From DASQMT01 sp963839615 (GTDB lineage Bacteria > Actinomycetota > Thermoleophilia > Solirubrobacterales > Solirubrobacteraceae): a stretch of 64,000 nt of DNA. The stretch is from positions 1 through 64,000 of the forward strand of contig CAWIVY010000001.1 in the NCBI GenBank assembly GCA_963839615.1, in the 5' to 3' direction. A model generated the notes under the pieces. The model ran no database searches. It worked only from the letters and a program-made list of their open reading frames with translations, and was not told where the DNA came from. Numbering within the stretch: position 1 is the first letter of the stretch; the number at the start of each line of letters is the position of its first letter. The position numbers were made by a program, and so were the translations under genes. Of this stretch, positions 50,241 to 59,302 are shown in pieces.

Positions 50241-52157
50241 TCAGCGGTAGACGCGCAGGTCTGCGACCGACCACCACTGCGGCGCGGTCGCGGTCTGGAC
50301 GACGCGCAGGAAGCGCGTCTTCGTCGCGAGGATGTCGATCGTGGTCAGCTGGCCGCTGCCGGCCCCGGTGGCCACGGGCGAAGCGCTCCAGTGCTCGCCG
50401 TCGGCGCTGGTGAAGAGCGCGTAGCCGTGCGGGTAATCGCCGGCATCGACGCCGGTGTCGAGCACGACGCGGCGCACGCTCTGCGAGCGACCAAGGTCGA
50501 CCTGCAGGTACTGGCCCGGCTGCTGTGCGGCTCCGGTCGTCCAGCGCGTGGTGGCGTCGTCGTCGACCGCGTCGGCGGCTTCGCCGGCCGGCGACGCGGT
50601 CGCGGTCGTGCCGTACGCGTCCAGCAGGACGCGACCGTCCTCGAGCGCCGGCGAAGCCGGCCAGGTGAACGTCGCGAGCGCGCCTCCGGGAAGCGTGTAG
50701 TCGAATGAGCGGCCGCCCTGCGCGACGGCGAACGAGCGCGGATCGTCGTTCTCGTTGTGGACCACGAGCGCGGTCGAGCCGTCCGGGTTGCGGAAGGCCA
50801 CATCCATGATCTGGCCGTTCCAGCCGGTCGTGCCGAACGAGGTGCTCGCGATCCGCTCGGCGCCCGGGCGGACGAAGCGGGCGAGGTGGCCGAGCGTGTG
50901 GTACTCGGCGTTCTCGGTGACGGTGTTGCCGGGACCGACGGTGACGACGCCGGTGCAGGTGTCGCAGCCGCCCCGGTGCGGGCCGCCGGACGGGTCGAGC
51001 GCGAGGTTCCAGTTGACCACCGTCTTGCCCCAGTTGCGCGTCACCCCGAGCACGAGGTTGCGCGCGTGCCACTTGAGCGTGTCGGAGAAGACCTGGGCCG
51101 GCGGGTCCGTCGGCCCGTGCGAGCCGGAGCACTCGGTGAACCAGATGCCCTTGTCCGGGAAGGCGTGATGCAGCGCGGTCTGGCTGCTCGGGTCGCCGCT
51201 GTAGCAGTGGAATGCGGTGCCGGCGATCCAGCGCGCCGCGCCGGTCGAGAGCAGCTTGGCCGGATAGTCCGTCTCGGGATCCTCGCCCGGCGGCGTCGAC
51301 GCGATGTCGTCGGGATGCGTCTCCCAGTTGTGGTCGTAGCCGAGGATCTTCGTCTCCAGCCCGGCCGCGCGGAACGCCGGACCGAGCGCCTCGATCAGAC
51401 GCGCCTCCTGCGCCACCGGCAGGTCCATGCCCGGATAGCCGCTCGGGTTGCGGTTCTGTGGCTCGTTCTGGACGGTGACGGCGTAGACGGGGACGCCGGC
51501 GCGCGCGTATGCCTGCACGAACTTGACGAAGTAGCGCGCGTAGGCGGCGTAGATCCGCGGGTCGTCGATCAGCCGGCCGCCGATCAGCGACCCGTTCGTC
51601 TTCATCCACGCGGGGGCGCTCCAGGGCGAGCCGATCACCTTCAGCCGCGGGTTGAGCGCGATTGCCTGGCGTAGGAGCGGGATGATCTCCTCGCGGTCGT
51701 GCGCAATCGAGAACTTGCTCATGTCGTAGTCGGTGCGTCCGGCCGGGAGGTCGTCGTAGGTGTAGAAGCCGCCCGCGACGAAGTCCGACGCCCCCATCGG
51801 CTGGCGCAGGAACGACAGCCCGTTGCCCGCGCTCGGGCTGAACAGGCGCTTCATCGTCGCGCGCCGGGTCCGGCCGTCCAGCCGCGACAGCACGTGCGCG
51901 GACGAGTCCGTGATCGAGGCGCCGAAGCCGTCCATCGTCTGGTAGGACCGGCTCGGGTCGACGGTGATCGTGAGGTTCGGCGAGCCGCCGGCCTGGAACT
52001 CCACCGACCCGCGGTCGCTCAGCCGCTGCGTGCCGTCGGGCGTGGTGACCCAGACATGCGCCGCCGGCCCCCGCGCGGGCGCCGCCGGGGCGAGCAGCGC
52101 GCAGAACGCCGCCGCGAAGAACGCGACGATCCCCGCCAGTCCAAGGCGCCCTCCCAT
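50241..52157 (-). CDS. Secreted GH30 glucosylceramidase-type glycosidase with F5/8-type C-terminal domain
   Basis: A 638-residue exported glycoside hydrolase: signal peptide 1-30, GH30 (beta/alpha)8 barrel about 60-400 with DGFGASITDSSA, the acid/base E232 in VTVQNEP and nucleophile E342 in WFTECSG, a beta-sandwich after it, and a discoidin-like F5/8 C carbohydrate-binding domain at about 505-638 (YLQVDLGRSQSVRRVVLDTG, RFLRVVQTATAPQWWSVADL). Cleaves beta-glucosidic or related linkages in sphingolipid-like glycosides or polysaccharides outside the cell. Both catalytic residues are present. No sugar transporter is near. Confidence 0.9.
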   Translation of the reverse strand: MGGRLGLAGIVAFFAAAFCALLAPAAPARGPAAHVWVTTPDGTQRLSDRGSVEFQAGGSPNLTITVDPSRSYQTMDGFGASITDSSAHVLSRLDGRTRRATMKRLFSPSAGNGLSFLRQPMGASDFVAGGFYTYDDLPAGRTDYDMSKFSIAHDREEIIPLLRQAIALNPRLKVIGSPWSAPAWMKTNGSLIGGRLIDDPRIYAAYARYFVKFVQAYARAGVPVYAVTVQNEPQNRNPSGYPGMDLPVAQEARLIEALGPAFRAAGLETKILGYDHNWETHPDDIASTPPGEDPETDYPAKLLSTGAARWIAGTAFHCYSGDPSSQTALHHAFPDKGIWFTECSGSHGPTDPPAQVFSDTLKWHARNLVLGVTRNWGKTVVNWNLALDPSGGPHRGGCDTCTGVVTVGPGNTVTENAEYHTLGHLARFVRPGAERIASTSFGTTGWNGQIMDVAFRNPDGSTALVVHNENDDPRSFAVAQGGRSFDYTLPGGALATFTWPASPALEDGRVLLDAYGTTATASPAGEAADAVDDDATTRWTTGAAQQPGQYLQVDLGRSQSVRRVVLDTGVDAGDYPHGYALFTSADGEHWSASPVATGAGSGQLTTIDILATKTRFLRVVQTATAPQWWSVADLRVYR

Positions 52158-52226
52158 GCGGCGTCGCTACCCCTTCGATCGCGACGGAAACCGGCAACGA
52201 CCGAGGTGGACCGCGAACTGACCGGC

Positions 52227-53843
52227 CTAGCGCCTTCGCGCCGCCTCGCGCTCGAGCAGCGCGTTGCCGCGCTCGAGCTGGGCCACCGACGCGGCGGTCA
52301 CCGAGCCCGCGCCCGTGTCCCGATTCACGCGCGCGTGGATCACCCGGTGCTGCTCGCCGGTCAGCCGCGAGAGCGCGGAGACGAGTGCGCGACGCTCGTC
52401 GCGCAGGCGCTCGCGACGCTCGTGCGCGGATTCCTCGGCCGAGCGCGGGGCCGGTGCGGCCGTCGTGAAGGCGGCGAGCGCGGGCGACGGCTGCGGGCCG
52501 GCGGCGAACAGCGACAGCATCTCCCCCGGCTCCGTGGTCCGGAGCATCTCGGCCTCGCCGTGCGCGCTCGACGAGAGCGCGCGGAACGCGTCGCCGGGCT
52601 CTGACCGGAGGCGCTCGGGCTGCTCGTCGGTCAGCTCCCCCGCGGGCGCGAGCGCGAGCGCATGGCGGCGCTCCTCCTCGACCTGGGCGGCGAGCCGCTT
52701 GAGCGTCGGGTCCGCGGGCAGGTAGACGTGGCTCATCTGCTCGCGCGGGACCGGCGTGCGGCGCGTGAAGCGGCCGACGACCTGGCGGAAGAACAGCTCC
52801 GTGCGGGCGCTCGTCGCGTAGACCCCGACGCGCAGCCGCGGGATGTCGACGCCCTCGGAGACCATCAGCACCGACACCAGCCAGGTGCCGCTGCCGGCGG
52901 CGAAGCGCGCGATGCGCGCCGACGCGTCGGGCGCGTCGCTCGTCACGACCTCGGGCCGCTCGCCGGCGACGTGCGCGAGCCGCTCGGCCAGCGCCTCGGC
53001 GTGCTCCTTGTCGGCGGCGACCACGAGCCCGCCGGCGTCGGGATGGGCGCCGGCGCGCACGCGCTCCAGGCGCACGACGGCATCGCGCAGGACGTGCGCG
53101 ATCCAGTCGCCGGCGGGGTCGAGCGCGGTCCGCAGCCGGCGCGCGGCCTCCGCCGCGGGCAGGCCGACAGTGAAGTCGGCAGCGCGGCGGCGGCCGTCCG
53201 ACATCCACTCCATGTCGCCGTCGTTGAGGTGGAACGTGACCGGCCGGCAGACGCGATCGAGCAGCGCGTCGGTGTAGCCGTAGGCGAAGTCGGGCGCGGA
53301 GAAGCCGTCGGCGTCGTAGCTCACCCAGGGGATCGGCGTGTCGTCGGTGCGGAACGGGGTGCCCGACAGCAGCAGCCGGAAGCGGGCGCGTTCGAAGGCC
53401 GCGACCGTGCTGCGGCCCCAGGCGGCGTGCTCGCCCATGTGGTGGGGCTCGTCGGCGATCAGCAGCGTCGGTGCCTCGGCGCAGCGGCGGCGGTGCACCG
53501 CCGGCCCGGCGGCGACCGTCTGGTAGGTGACCGCGACGCCCTGGCGGTCGCGCGGCTCCGGCCCTGCCGCGTTCGGCCGGTTGGGCTCTAGGTCGAGCCC
53601 GTAGCGCGCGGCATCGGCCGCCCACTGGCGTGCGATGTGCGTGGTCGGCGCGACCACGGCGACGCGCCTGACGCGGCCCTCGGCCAGCATCCGGTGCGCG
53701 ACGTGCAGGCCGAACGTGGTCTTGCCGGCGGCCGGCGTCGCGGAGGCGAGAAACGCGTCGGAGGGGTGGGAGAAGACGGCGTCGGCCGCGGCCTGCTGCC
53801 ATTCGCGCAGCGGTCGATCGGCCGGCCATGACGGCAGGGTCAA
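52227..53843 (-). CDS. Superfamily 2 DNA/RNA helicase
   Basis: A 538-residue ATPase with the SF2 motifs: a Q-like motif LREWQQAAADAVF, Walker A ATPAAGKTT (K41), VAVVAPTTHIARQW, the DEPH box at D130, LLLSGTPFR, and in the second RecA domain VVTSDAPDA.., SVLMVSEGVDIPRL and FFRQVVGRFTRR. It resembles the helicases of the RecG/XPB-like, type-III-restriction-like group, here with no nuclease or methylase neighbours. The C-terminal 120 residues are helical. Probably DNA repair or remodelling. Confidence 0.85.
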   Translation of the reverse strand: MTLPSWPADRPLREWQQAAADAVFSHPSDAFLASATPAAGKTTFGLHVAHRMLAEGRVRRVAVVAPTTHIARQWAADAARYGLDLEPNRPNAAGPEPRDRQGVAVTYQTVAAGPAVHRRRCAEAPTLLIADEPHHMGEHAAWGRSTVAAFERARFRLLLSGTPFRTDDTPIPWVSYDADGFSAPDFAYGYTDALLDRVCRPVTFHLNDGDMEWMSDGRRRAADFTVGLPAAEAARRLRTALDPAGDWIAHVLRDAVVRLERVRAGAHPDAGGLVVAADKEHAEALAERLAHVAGERPEVVTSDAPDASARIARFAAGSGTWLVSVLMVSEGVDIPRLRVGVYATSARTELFFRQVVGRFTRRTPVPREQMSHVYLPADPTLKRLAAQVEEERRHALALAPAGELTDEQPERLRSEPGDAFRALSSSAHGEAEMLRTTEPGEMLSLFAAGPQPSPALAAFTTAAPAPRSAEESAHERRERLRDERRALVSALSRLTGEQHRVIHARVNRDTGAGSVTAASVAQLERGNALLEREAARRR

Positions 53844-53913
53844 GCGGGGAGCATCCTTTCGGCGAAACGGGTCCTACGAGCGGCGTCGCAGGCTAGCCGG
53901 GCGGGCCGACGGA

Positions 53914-54483
53914 CTACTCGGCGACCGTCAGCGTGGCCGTCATCCCGCGCTCTGCGTGCGTCGGGATCGTGCAGAGCAGCCGCCATTTCCCGGCGTCGAG
54001 CGCCAGGGTGCGGCTCTGGACCTCGCCCGGTCCGAGCTCGTCGAACGCGTAGCTCGGGCCGGTGCCGTCCACCCGCTCGGCCAGCAGGTCATGCGGATCG
54101 TCGGCGAACGAGTTGTTGAACTCGACCTTGACATCGCCGGGGAGCACAGACGCGCGCGAGAGGATGAGCCGCAGCTGTGACGGCGTGCTGTCGTCGGTCC
54201 GTGCCTGGACGGCGCGGCCGCTACCGGACGGCAGCGGCGGCGGGGGCGGCGGCTGCGGATCGGTGCCCGGGGCGGGTCCCGGAGCGACGGGAGGCTGGGG
54301 TGGAACCGGCGATCCGGTGCCCGGCAGCCCGCCGAAGAAGACCGGGCCGGCGAGCCCCGCCCGCTTGGCGGTCACGTGGCCGCGCAACGCCTTGCGCGGC
54401 TTCTTGCGCGGCCGCGCGTCGGCTGCGCCCGTCACCCCGGCGAGTGCCACGGCGGCCGCCACTGCGAGGGCGAGCCGGCGCAT
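53914..54483 (-). CDS. Exported cupredoxin-like protein
   Basis: A 189-residue protein with signal peptide, a basic patch (RPRKKPRKALRGHV), a proline-rich linker, and a C-terminal cupredoxin-type domain: DPHDL (His), WRLLCTIPTHAERGM (Cys, His, Met). The four residues form a type-1 copper site in the right order. It is last in an operon with the DUF1501 and DUF1800 genes and starts on the base where the DUF1501 stop codon lies (ATG and stop overlap). It may carry electrons to or from those proteins. Confidence 0.75.
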   Translation of the reverse strand: MRRLALAVAAAVALAGVTGAADARPRKKPRKALRGHVTAKRAGLAGPVFFGGLPGTGSPVPPQPPVAPGPAPGTDPQPPPPPPLPSGSGRAVQARTDDSTPSQLRLILSRASVLPGDVKVEFNNSFADDPHDLLAERVDGTGPSYAFDELGPGEVQSRTLALDAGKWRLLCTIPTHAERGMTATLTVAE

Positions 54484-55862
54484 CAGCGGATCAGGGCCAG
54501 CGGCGTCGAGAACTTCGCGGCGTCCGGCACGATGCCCGTCGCGTCGACACCGAGCCAGTCCTGCACGACGTGCTTGTAGACATGGCGGAAGTCGACGGTG
54601 TGGCGCAGGTTGCCGTCGGGATCGAGCGATCCGAGACCCGGGAACTCGCCGACCATCGTTCCCTTCGCGCGCGCGCCGATCAGCAGCGACATGCCGCCGG
54701 CGCCGTGGTCGGTGCCGCCGCCGTTCTCCTCCGCGCGGCGGCCGAACTCGCTCCAGACCTGGGTCAGGACGCGATCGGCGAGGCCGCGGGAGGCGAGATC
54801 GGCCTGGAAGGCGGCGATCGAGCGCGCGAACAGGTCGAACTCGCCGGGCAGCGTCCCGTCCTGGCCGTCGTGCGTGTCGTAGCCGCCGTTGGCGTCGAGC
54901 GCGACGCAGCGCAGCGGCAGGCCCATCCCGAGCATCTCGGCCAGCACGGCAAGCCTGCGCGGGAACGAGCCCTCCGGGTAGCCGACGGACGGCTCCCAGG
55001 CCGGGTTGCGCGTCGAGAGCGGGGCCAGCTGGTCCTGGAGCGCGATCGTCTGGCGCGCCGCGTTGCGCGCCACCGCAAGCTCGCCGTCGCCGGTCGCGAG
55101 CCCGCCGAGCGCTCCGAAGCGCTGGTTCAGGCGCGTGTTGAGATCGGTGTGCCAGACGTCGCGCGTCCACAGCCGGTAGCTCTCGGGCGTCGCGACGGCC
55201 GCGACCGGAACCGAGCCGGCGGCCAGGCCGGGCGCGAGGTTGTAGTCGAGCGAGAGGCCCTGGAGCGGGTTGTCGGGCGAGCCGACGCGGTCGAGATAGC
55301 GGCCCATCCAGCCGACGCGGCCGAGCGGGTTGATCTCGCCGACCTCCCAGTAGTGGCGCGAGGTGAAGTGCGACTGGTTGGGATCGTCGTAGCCGACCGC
55401 CGGGATCACGCTCACCATGCCGGCGCGATGCAGATCGCGAATCGGGGCGAGCGCTGGATGCCAGTGCAGCCGGGTGTCCTCGGTGAAGATGTCCTCGGGC
55501 ACGCCGCTGTCGGGCAGGCCGAGCGTCGGGCGCAGCGCCGCGTAGCTCGCGTCGCCGATCGGCGCCAGCATCGAGAGCGAGTCGACCCCGCCGGACATGA
55601 AGATCGAGACGAGCACGGGCTGCGGACCGGCGGCGGCCGCGGCCGCGATGCCCTCCTCCCAGGCTGCGGGACGCAGCGCGCCGCCGCCGAAGACGGCGAG
55701 CGCGAGGCCGCCGCTGCGCGCCATGAACGCGCGCCGCGAGAGCCCGGTCCCGGCCGGGGTCGGCATGCCGGACTCGATCGGGCGCAGGCCCGCGCCGGCC
55801 TGCGCCATCCCGCTTCGCAGGAGCGCGGAGCGAGAGAAGTCCTTGCAGTGGCAGGCGGTCAT
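54483..55862 (-). CDS. DUF1501 family protein, Tat-exported
   Basis: A 459-residue protein with a twin-arginine signal (TGLSRRAFMARSGG...) and the DUF1501 alkaline-phosphatase-like core: VLVSIFMSGGVDSLSMLAPI, DTRLHWHPALAPI, SHFTSRHYWEVGE, LDANGGYDTHDGQ, and VWSEFGRRAEENGGGTDHGAGGMSLLIG, which includes the D-H metal residues. Function of DUF1501 proteins is unknown; they almost always travel with DUF1800 genes, as here. It ends 1 base into the cupredoxin gene and starts 11 bases after DUF1800. Confidence 0.85.
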   Translation of the reverse strand: MTACHCKDFSRSALLRSGMAQAGAGLRPIESGMPTPAGTGLSRRAFMARSGGLALAVFGGGALRPAAWEEGIAAAAAAGPQPVLVSIFMSGGVDSLSMLAPIGDASYAALRPTLGLPDSGVPEDIFTEDTRLHWHPALAPIRDLHRAGMVSVIPAVGYDDPNQSHFTSRHYWEVGEINPLGRVGWMGRYLDRVGSPDNPLQGLSLDYNLAPGLAAGSVPVAAVATPESYRLWTRDVWHTDLNTRLNQRFGALGGLATGDGELAVARNAARQTIALQDQLAPLSTRNPAWEPSVGYPEGSFPRRLAVLAEMLGMGLPLRCVALDANGGYDTHDGQDGTLPGEFDLFARSIAAFQADLASRGLADRVLTQVWSEFGRRAEENGGGTDHGAGGMSLLIGARAKGTMVGEFPGLGSLDPDGNLRHTVDFRHVYKHVVQDWLGVDATGIVPDAAKFSTPLALIR

Positions 55863-55872
55863 CCTCGGCTCC

Positions 55873-57453
55873 TCAGCAGGTCTGGTAGTCGGGGCTGGCC
55901 GCGATCAGCTGGCGCAGCGCGTTCTGGCGCTGCGCGCGCAGGTTCGCGTTCGCGGTCGCGGGTATGGACGTCGCCGCGAAGTCGCGCAGCGAGGCGACCG
56001 TCTCGTCGGTCAGCAGCGGATCGAGCCAGAACGCGCGCGCCTTGGCGACCGCTTCGTCGGCGCTCTCGGCGGGGTAGCTGTCCCACGTCTCCCACGTGAT
56101 GCTCTGACCGCGCAGGGCCTCGTTGACGATCTCCCAGCGCGCGCGCATCGTGTTCGTGTCGAGCCAGCGCTTGTCGTCCCAGCCCGAGACGTCGGGCGGG
56201 TAGTAGAGGCGCTGGCCCGCGCCGTCGGTGAGCCAGACCCAGCGCTCGTCGTCGATCGGCAGCTCGCGAGCGCGCAGCATCCCGGCGGTGAACACGGCGG
56301 GCGGCTTGATCATGCGCGGACCCTCGTAGAACTCGGGCGAGCAGAGGATCGCCTCGACGATCGGCCGGATCTGGAAGCCCGAGTCGCGATAGGCGGCCTC
56401 GAGCTTGGCGGCGACGTCGGCGGACGGCGGCTCGGGGATGAAGTAGCTCCAGAGCTTCGCCACGAAGAACGACGGGTGCAGCGGGTGCGTGACGACGAGG
56501 CGGCAGGCGTCCTCCCACGTGAAGCGGCCGGACTGGCCGAAGACGGTCTTGACGCTCGGGTCCCAGCGGTCGAGCTCGTTCCAGCGGAAGTTCGTGAGGC
56601 CGGTGTCGTCGACCCAGTCGGCGTCCCAGCCGCTGAGCGACTTGGCCAGCTCGCGCACGTCGGTCTCCGTATAGGCCCCGCGGTCGGCGCCGAGCGTGAA
56701 CAGCTCCATCAGCTCGCGGCCGTAGTTCTCGTTGATCGCGTAGCGGCGGTTGGAGATCCCGTCGAGGAACACGAGCATCGCCCTGCCGGTGGTGACGGCG
56801 CGGACCATGTCGGCGAACGAGCCGAGCCCGTGCGTGCGGAAGACGTTGGTCTGCTCGAGCATGAACTCCGACGAGCCGACGGCGTCGCTCGAGGTCGCCC
56901 ACCAGTCGTGGAAGACGAGCGCGAGCCGCTCGACGAGCTGGTGGCGGGAGCGCACGAGGCGGTCGAACCAGTACAGCGTGTCGCCGTACCAGGTCTCGAA
57001 CACGTCGAGCGGCTGGCCGTCGACGGTCGGCCCGGGGCCGTCCAGCGGCGCCACGCCCGACGGCCGCGTGAACTGCATGACGGCGGCCTCGAGGTCGAGC
57101 GCGGCGAGCGCCTCGACCTGGCCCGGGCGCGGGCCGCAGCCGGCGCGCCATGCCAGCCGCTCCGCCTGCGCACGGCCGAACGTGCCGGCGTAGACGCCGA
57201 TCGGCGACGCGATCGTCTTCAGCCGCGAGGGCGGCGGCGACGTCGGCGGCGGTGGCGACGCGCCGGCCGGCGGCGGCGCGACGACTGCCGCGGGCGGGTG
57301 CGTGCCGGTCGGAGCGAGGACTGGCTTCTTGCGCCGCCGCGGGCGGCACTTGCGTACCTTGACGACCTTGCGGCGGCCGTTGACGATCCGGGTGCGCTTG
57401 ACCTTGCGGCAGCGCTTCTTGCGCCGCTTCTTCTTCTTGCGCACCTCGGCCAT
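55873..57453 (-). CDS. DUF1800 family protein
   Basis: A 526-residue protein. Residues 1-45 are extremely basic (MAEVRKKKKRRKKRCRKVKR and more Lys/Arg), then a Pro-rich linker to about 75, then the DUF1800 domain: ERLAWRAGCGPRPGQVEALA, WYGDTLYWFDRLVRSRHQLVERLALVFHDWWATS, NRRYAINENYGRELMELFTLG, and FTWEDACRLVVTHP..., CSPEFYEG. No signal peptide is visible, which is odd for this exported pair. The basic head may bind nucleic acid or a surface polymer. It opens the DUF1800-DUF1501-cupredoxin operon. Confidence 0.8.
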   Translation of the reverse strand: MAEVRKKKKRRKKRCRKVKRTRIVNGRRKVVKVRKCRPRRRKKPVLAPTGTHPPAAVVAPPPAGASPPPPTSPPPSRLKTIASPIGVYAGTFGRAQAERLAWRAGCGPRPGQVEALAALDLEAAVMQFTRPSGVAPLDGPGPTVDGQPLDVFETWYGDTLYWFDRLVRSRHQLVERLALVFHDWWATSSDAVGSSEFMLEQTNVFRTHGLGSFADMVRAVTTGRAMLVFLDGISNRRYAINENYGRELMELFTLGADRGAYTETDVRELAKSLSGWDADWVDDTGLTNFRWNELDRWDPSVKTVFGQSGRFTWEDACRLVVTHPLHPSFFVAKLWSYFIPEPPSADVAAKLEAAYRDSGFQIRPIVEAILCSPEFYEGPRMIKPPAVFTAGMLRARELPIDDERWVWLTDGAGQRLYYPPDVSGWDDKRWLDTNTMRARWEIVNEALRGQSITWETWDSYPAESADEAVAKARAFWLDPLLTDETVASLRDFAATSIPATANANLRAQRQNALRQLIAASPDYQTC

Positions 57454-57530
57454 TCCCCCTGGTGTCGGCAGCTGCGTCGCGGATCTTAGGGCCGTTTGCG
57501 GATATCGGTCGGACGGCTAGGTTTCACGCC

Positions 57531-57983
57531 ATGGAGACGGTCGGCGCGGATGCGGTCGTGCCGCCGCGCGCGTCGTGGCGGGCCTGGCGCGCGCGCCGCC
57601 GCCCGCGCGTCCAGATCGGCGCCGGGGTGCGGCTGGGCCGCGGCGTCGAGCTGCGCGCCGCGCGCGGGGCGCGTCTGGTGCTGGGCGACGAGGTCGCGAT
57701 CTGCGACGGCGCGCGGCTCGAGGCGCGCGGCGGCGAGCTGACCGTCGGCGCCGGCTCGGCGCTGGGCGAGCGCTGCGTGCTCGCGGGCGCGGTGACCGTC
57801 GGGCGCGAGTGCGTGGTCGGCGACTGGGCGCGCGTGGAGGGAGACGCGCGGCTCGCGGACCGCGCCCGCCTGGCCGCTCACTCCGTCGCCCTGACAGGCG
57901 CGCGCGTGGGAACCGGCGCGGTGGTCGGCTCCTACGCGGTCGTCGACGGCACCGTGGAACCGCACGCCGTGATCGCGACCTGA
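57531..57983 (+). CDS. Hexapeptide-repeat (left-handed beta-helix) protein
   Basis: A 150-residue protein built of hexapeptide-type turns: VQIGAGVRLGRGVELR, ARLVLGDEVAICDGARLEARGG, LTVGAGSALGERCVL, VTVGRECVVGDWARVEG, and GARVGTGAVVGSYAVVDGTV. This is the fold of acyl- or acetyltransferases of the LpxA/sugar acetyltransferase group; the catalytic histidine usually sits in such a turn and one late His is present (PHAVIAT). Convergent with the glycosyltransferase gene; may act in the same cell-surface glycan pathway. Confidence 0.75.
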   Translation: METVGADAVVPPRASWRAWRARRRPRVQIGAGVRLGRGVELRAARGARLVLGDEVAICDGARLEARGGELTVGAGSALGERCVLAGAVTVGRECVVGDWARVEGDARLADRARLAAHSVALTGARVGTGAVVGSYAVVDGTVEPHAVIAT

Positions 57984-58031
57984 ACGGTGCCAGCCCCTCT
58001 TTGGGTAAACGGTGCCAGCCCCCGTTCAGGT
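57978..58031. terminator. Shared terminator region with direct and inverted repeats
   Basis: ACCTGAACGG (57978-57987) pairs with CCGTTCAGGT (58022-58031). Between them AACGGTGCCAGCCCC occurs twice head to tail (57983-57997 and 58008-58022). It sits exactly between two convergent stop codons, so it may be a bidirectional terminator. The direct repeat is of a kind scattered as intergenic repeats in several soil bacteria; that last point is from memory. Confidence 0.6.
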
Positions 58032-59267
58032 TCAGACGCGGGCGCCGCGGAGCTCCTCGTAGACCGTCTCGGTCTGGCGCGCCACGTCGGCCCAGTCGAA
58101 CTGGAGCACGTGCTCGCGTGCCTGCGCCACCAGGCGGTCGCGCAGCGCGTCGTCGGTCAGCAGCTTCTCCGCCATGCGGGCGAGCGACGCCGAGTCGCGG
58201 GCACGGAAGCGCAGGCCGACGCGCCGGCCGCCCGGCACGACCTCGCGCAGCCCGCCGGTGTCGGCGACGATGCAGGGGCAGCCGGAGGCCATCGCCTCCA
58301 GCGCGACGAGCCCGAACGGCTCGTAGATCGACGGCACGAGGCAGAGATCGGCGATGCGGTAGAGCGAGTGGAGCACGTCGTCGCCGGTCCAGCCGATGAA
58401 CGTCCCGTGCTCCATCAGGCCGAGCTTGCGCGCCTGCTCCTTGAGCTCGGCCTCGGCGGTCCCCGAGCCGGCGACGAGGAAGCGCACGCCGCCGAGCCGC
58501 TCGATCAGCCCCGGCAGCGCATCGAGCGCCAGGTGGAAGCCCTTCTCGTAGACGAGCCGCCCGACCAGCAGCACGAGCTTCTCGCCGGGCGCCGCGAACT
58601 GGGCGCGCAGCCGCGGGAGATCCGAGACCGGCTGCAGGTCGGTCGGGTCGATCCCGTTCGGGATCACCGACACCCCGTCCGCGGCGATGCCGAAGGCGCC
58701 CGCGACGTGCTCGCGCATGTACGCCGAGCACGTGATCACGCCGTCGGCGGCGCGCACCATCCGCTTCTCGACCGCGTGGATGTGCGATTGCGGGTGCTTC
58801 CCCACCCAACCCTGATGGCGGCCGAACTCCGTCGCGTGCACGGTCACGAGCCACGGCAGCTTCCAGCGGCGCGCAAGCCTGCGCGCGGCGGCGGCGACGA
58901 GCCAGTCGTGCGAGTGGACGAGGTCGAAGCCGCCGCCCAGCTCCATGCCGGCAGCGCGCATGTCCTCGTTCATGTGCTCGACCCAGGCGATGAACGCGTC
59001 GACGTCGCCGCGCGGGAAGTCGGGCTCGCGCACGCGGTGCACGATCACGCCGTGGCGATCCTCTTCGGTGACGTAACGTCGCCGAAGGCGAGCGCGAGGA
59101 ACGAGCGGCTCGCCTGGCAGGCGAAACCGATCACCGCGCGTGAGCACGTGGACCTCGATGCCGTCGCGCACGAGCTGCTCGGAGAGCTTGCGCACGTGGC
59201 GCGCGAGTCCGCCCTCGACGATCGGCGGGTACTCCCAGCTCAGGATCAGGACCCGCAGCGCGCTCAC
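58032..59267 (-). CDS. GT4-family glycosyltransferase
   Basis: A 411-residue GT-B glycosyltransferase: VLILSWEYPPIVEGGLARHVRKLSEQL (N-terminal G-G-L acceptor loop as in glycogen-synthase-like enzymes), FDLVHSHDWLVAAAARRLA, VITCSAYMREHV, VIPNGIDP, LLVGRLVYEKGFHLALDAL and the donor motif EPFGLVALEAMASGCPCIVADTGG. The WEYPP start with VHSHDW is typical of the group that transfers glucose for alpha-glucan or glycolipid synthesis. GTG 59267 is taken as start; GTG 59282 is also possible. The gene is divergent from the SDR gene. Confidence 0.85.
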   Translation of the reverse strand: MSALRVLILSWEYPPIVEGGLARHVRKLSEQLVRDGIEVHVLTRGDRFRLPGEPLVPRARLRRRYVTEEDRHGVIVHRVREPDFPRGDVDAFIAWVEHMNEDMRAAGMELGGGFDLVHSHDWLVAAAARRLARRWKLPWLVTVHATEFGRHQGWVGKHPQSHIHAVEKRMVRAADGVITCSAYMREHVAGAFGIAADGVSVIPNGIDPTDLQPVSDLPRLRAQFAAPGEKLVLLVGRLVYEKGFHLALDALPGLIERLGGVRFLVAGSGTAEAELKEQARKLGLMEHGTFIGWTGDDVLHSLYRIADLCLVPSIYEPFGLVALEAMASGCPCIVADTGGLREVVPGGRRVGLRFRARDSASLARMAEKLLTDDALRDRLVAQAREHVLQFDWADVARQTETVYEELRGARV

Positions 59268-59302
59268 GGCGAGGCCTGACACTACCGGTAGGGTCCGGGC
59301 AC

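Noticed and set aside
50218..53829. A 1203-codon minus-strand frame running through both the helicase and GH30 genes
   Set aside because: It is the off-frame shadow of two well-supported genes and has no protein-like segment.
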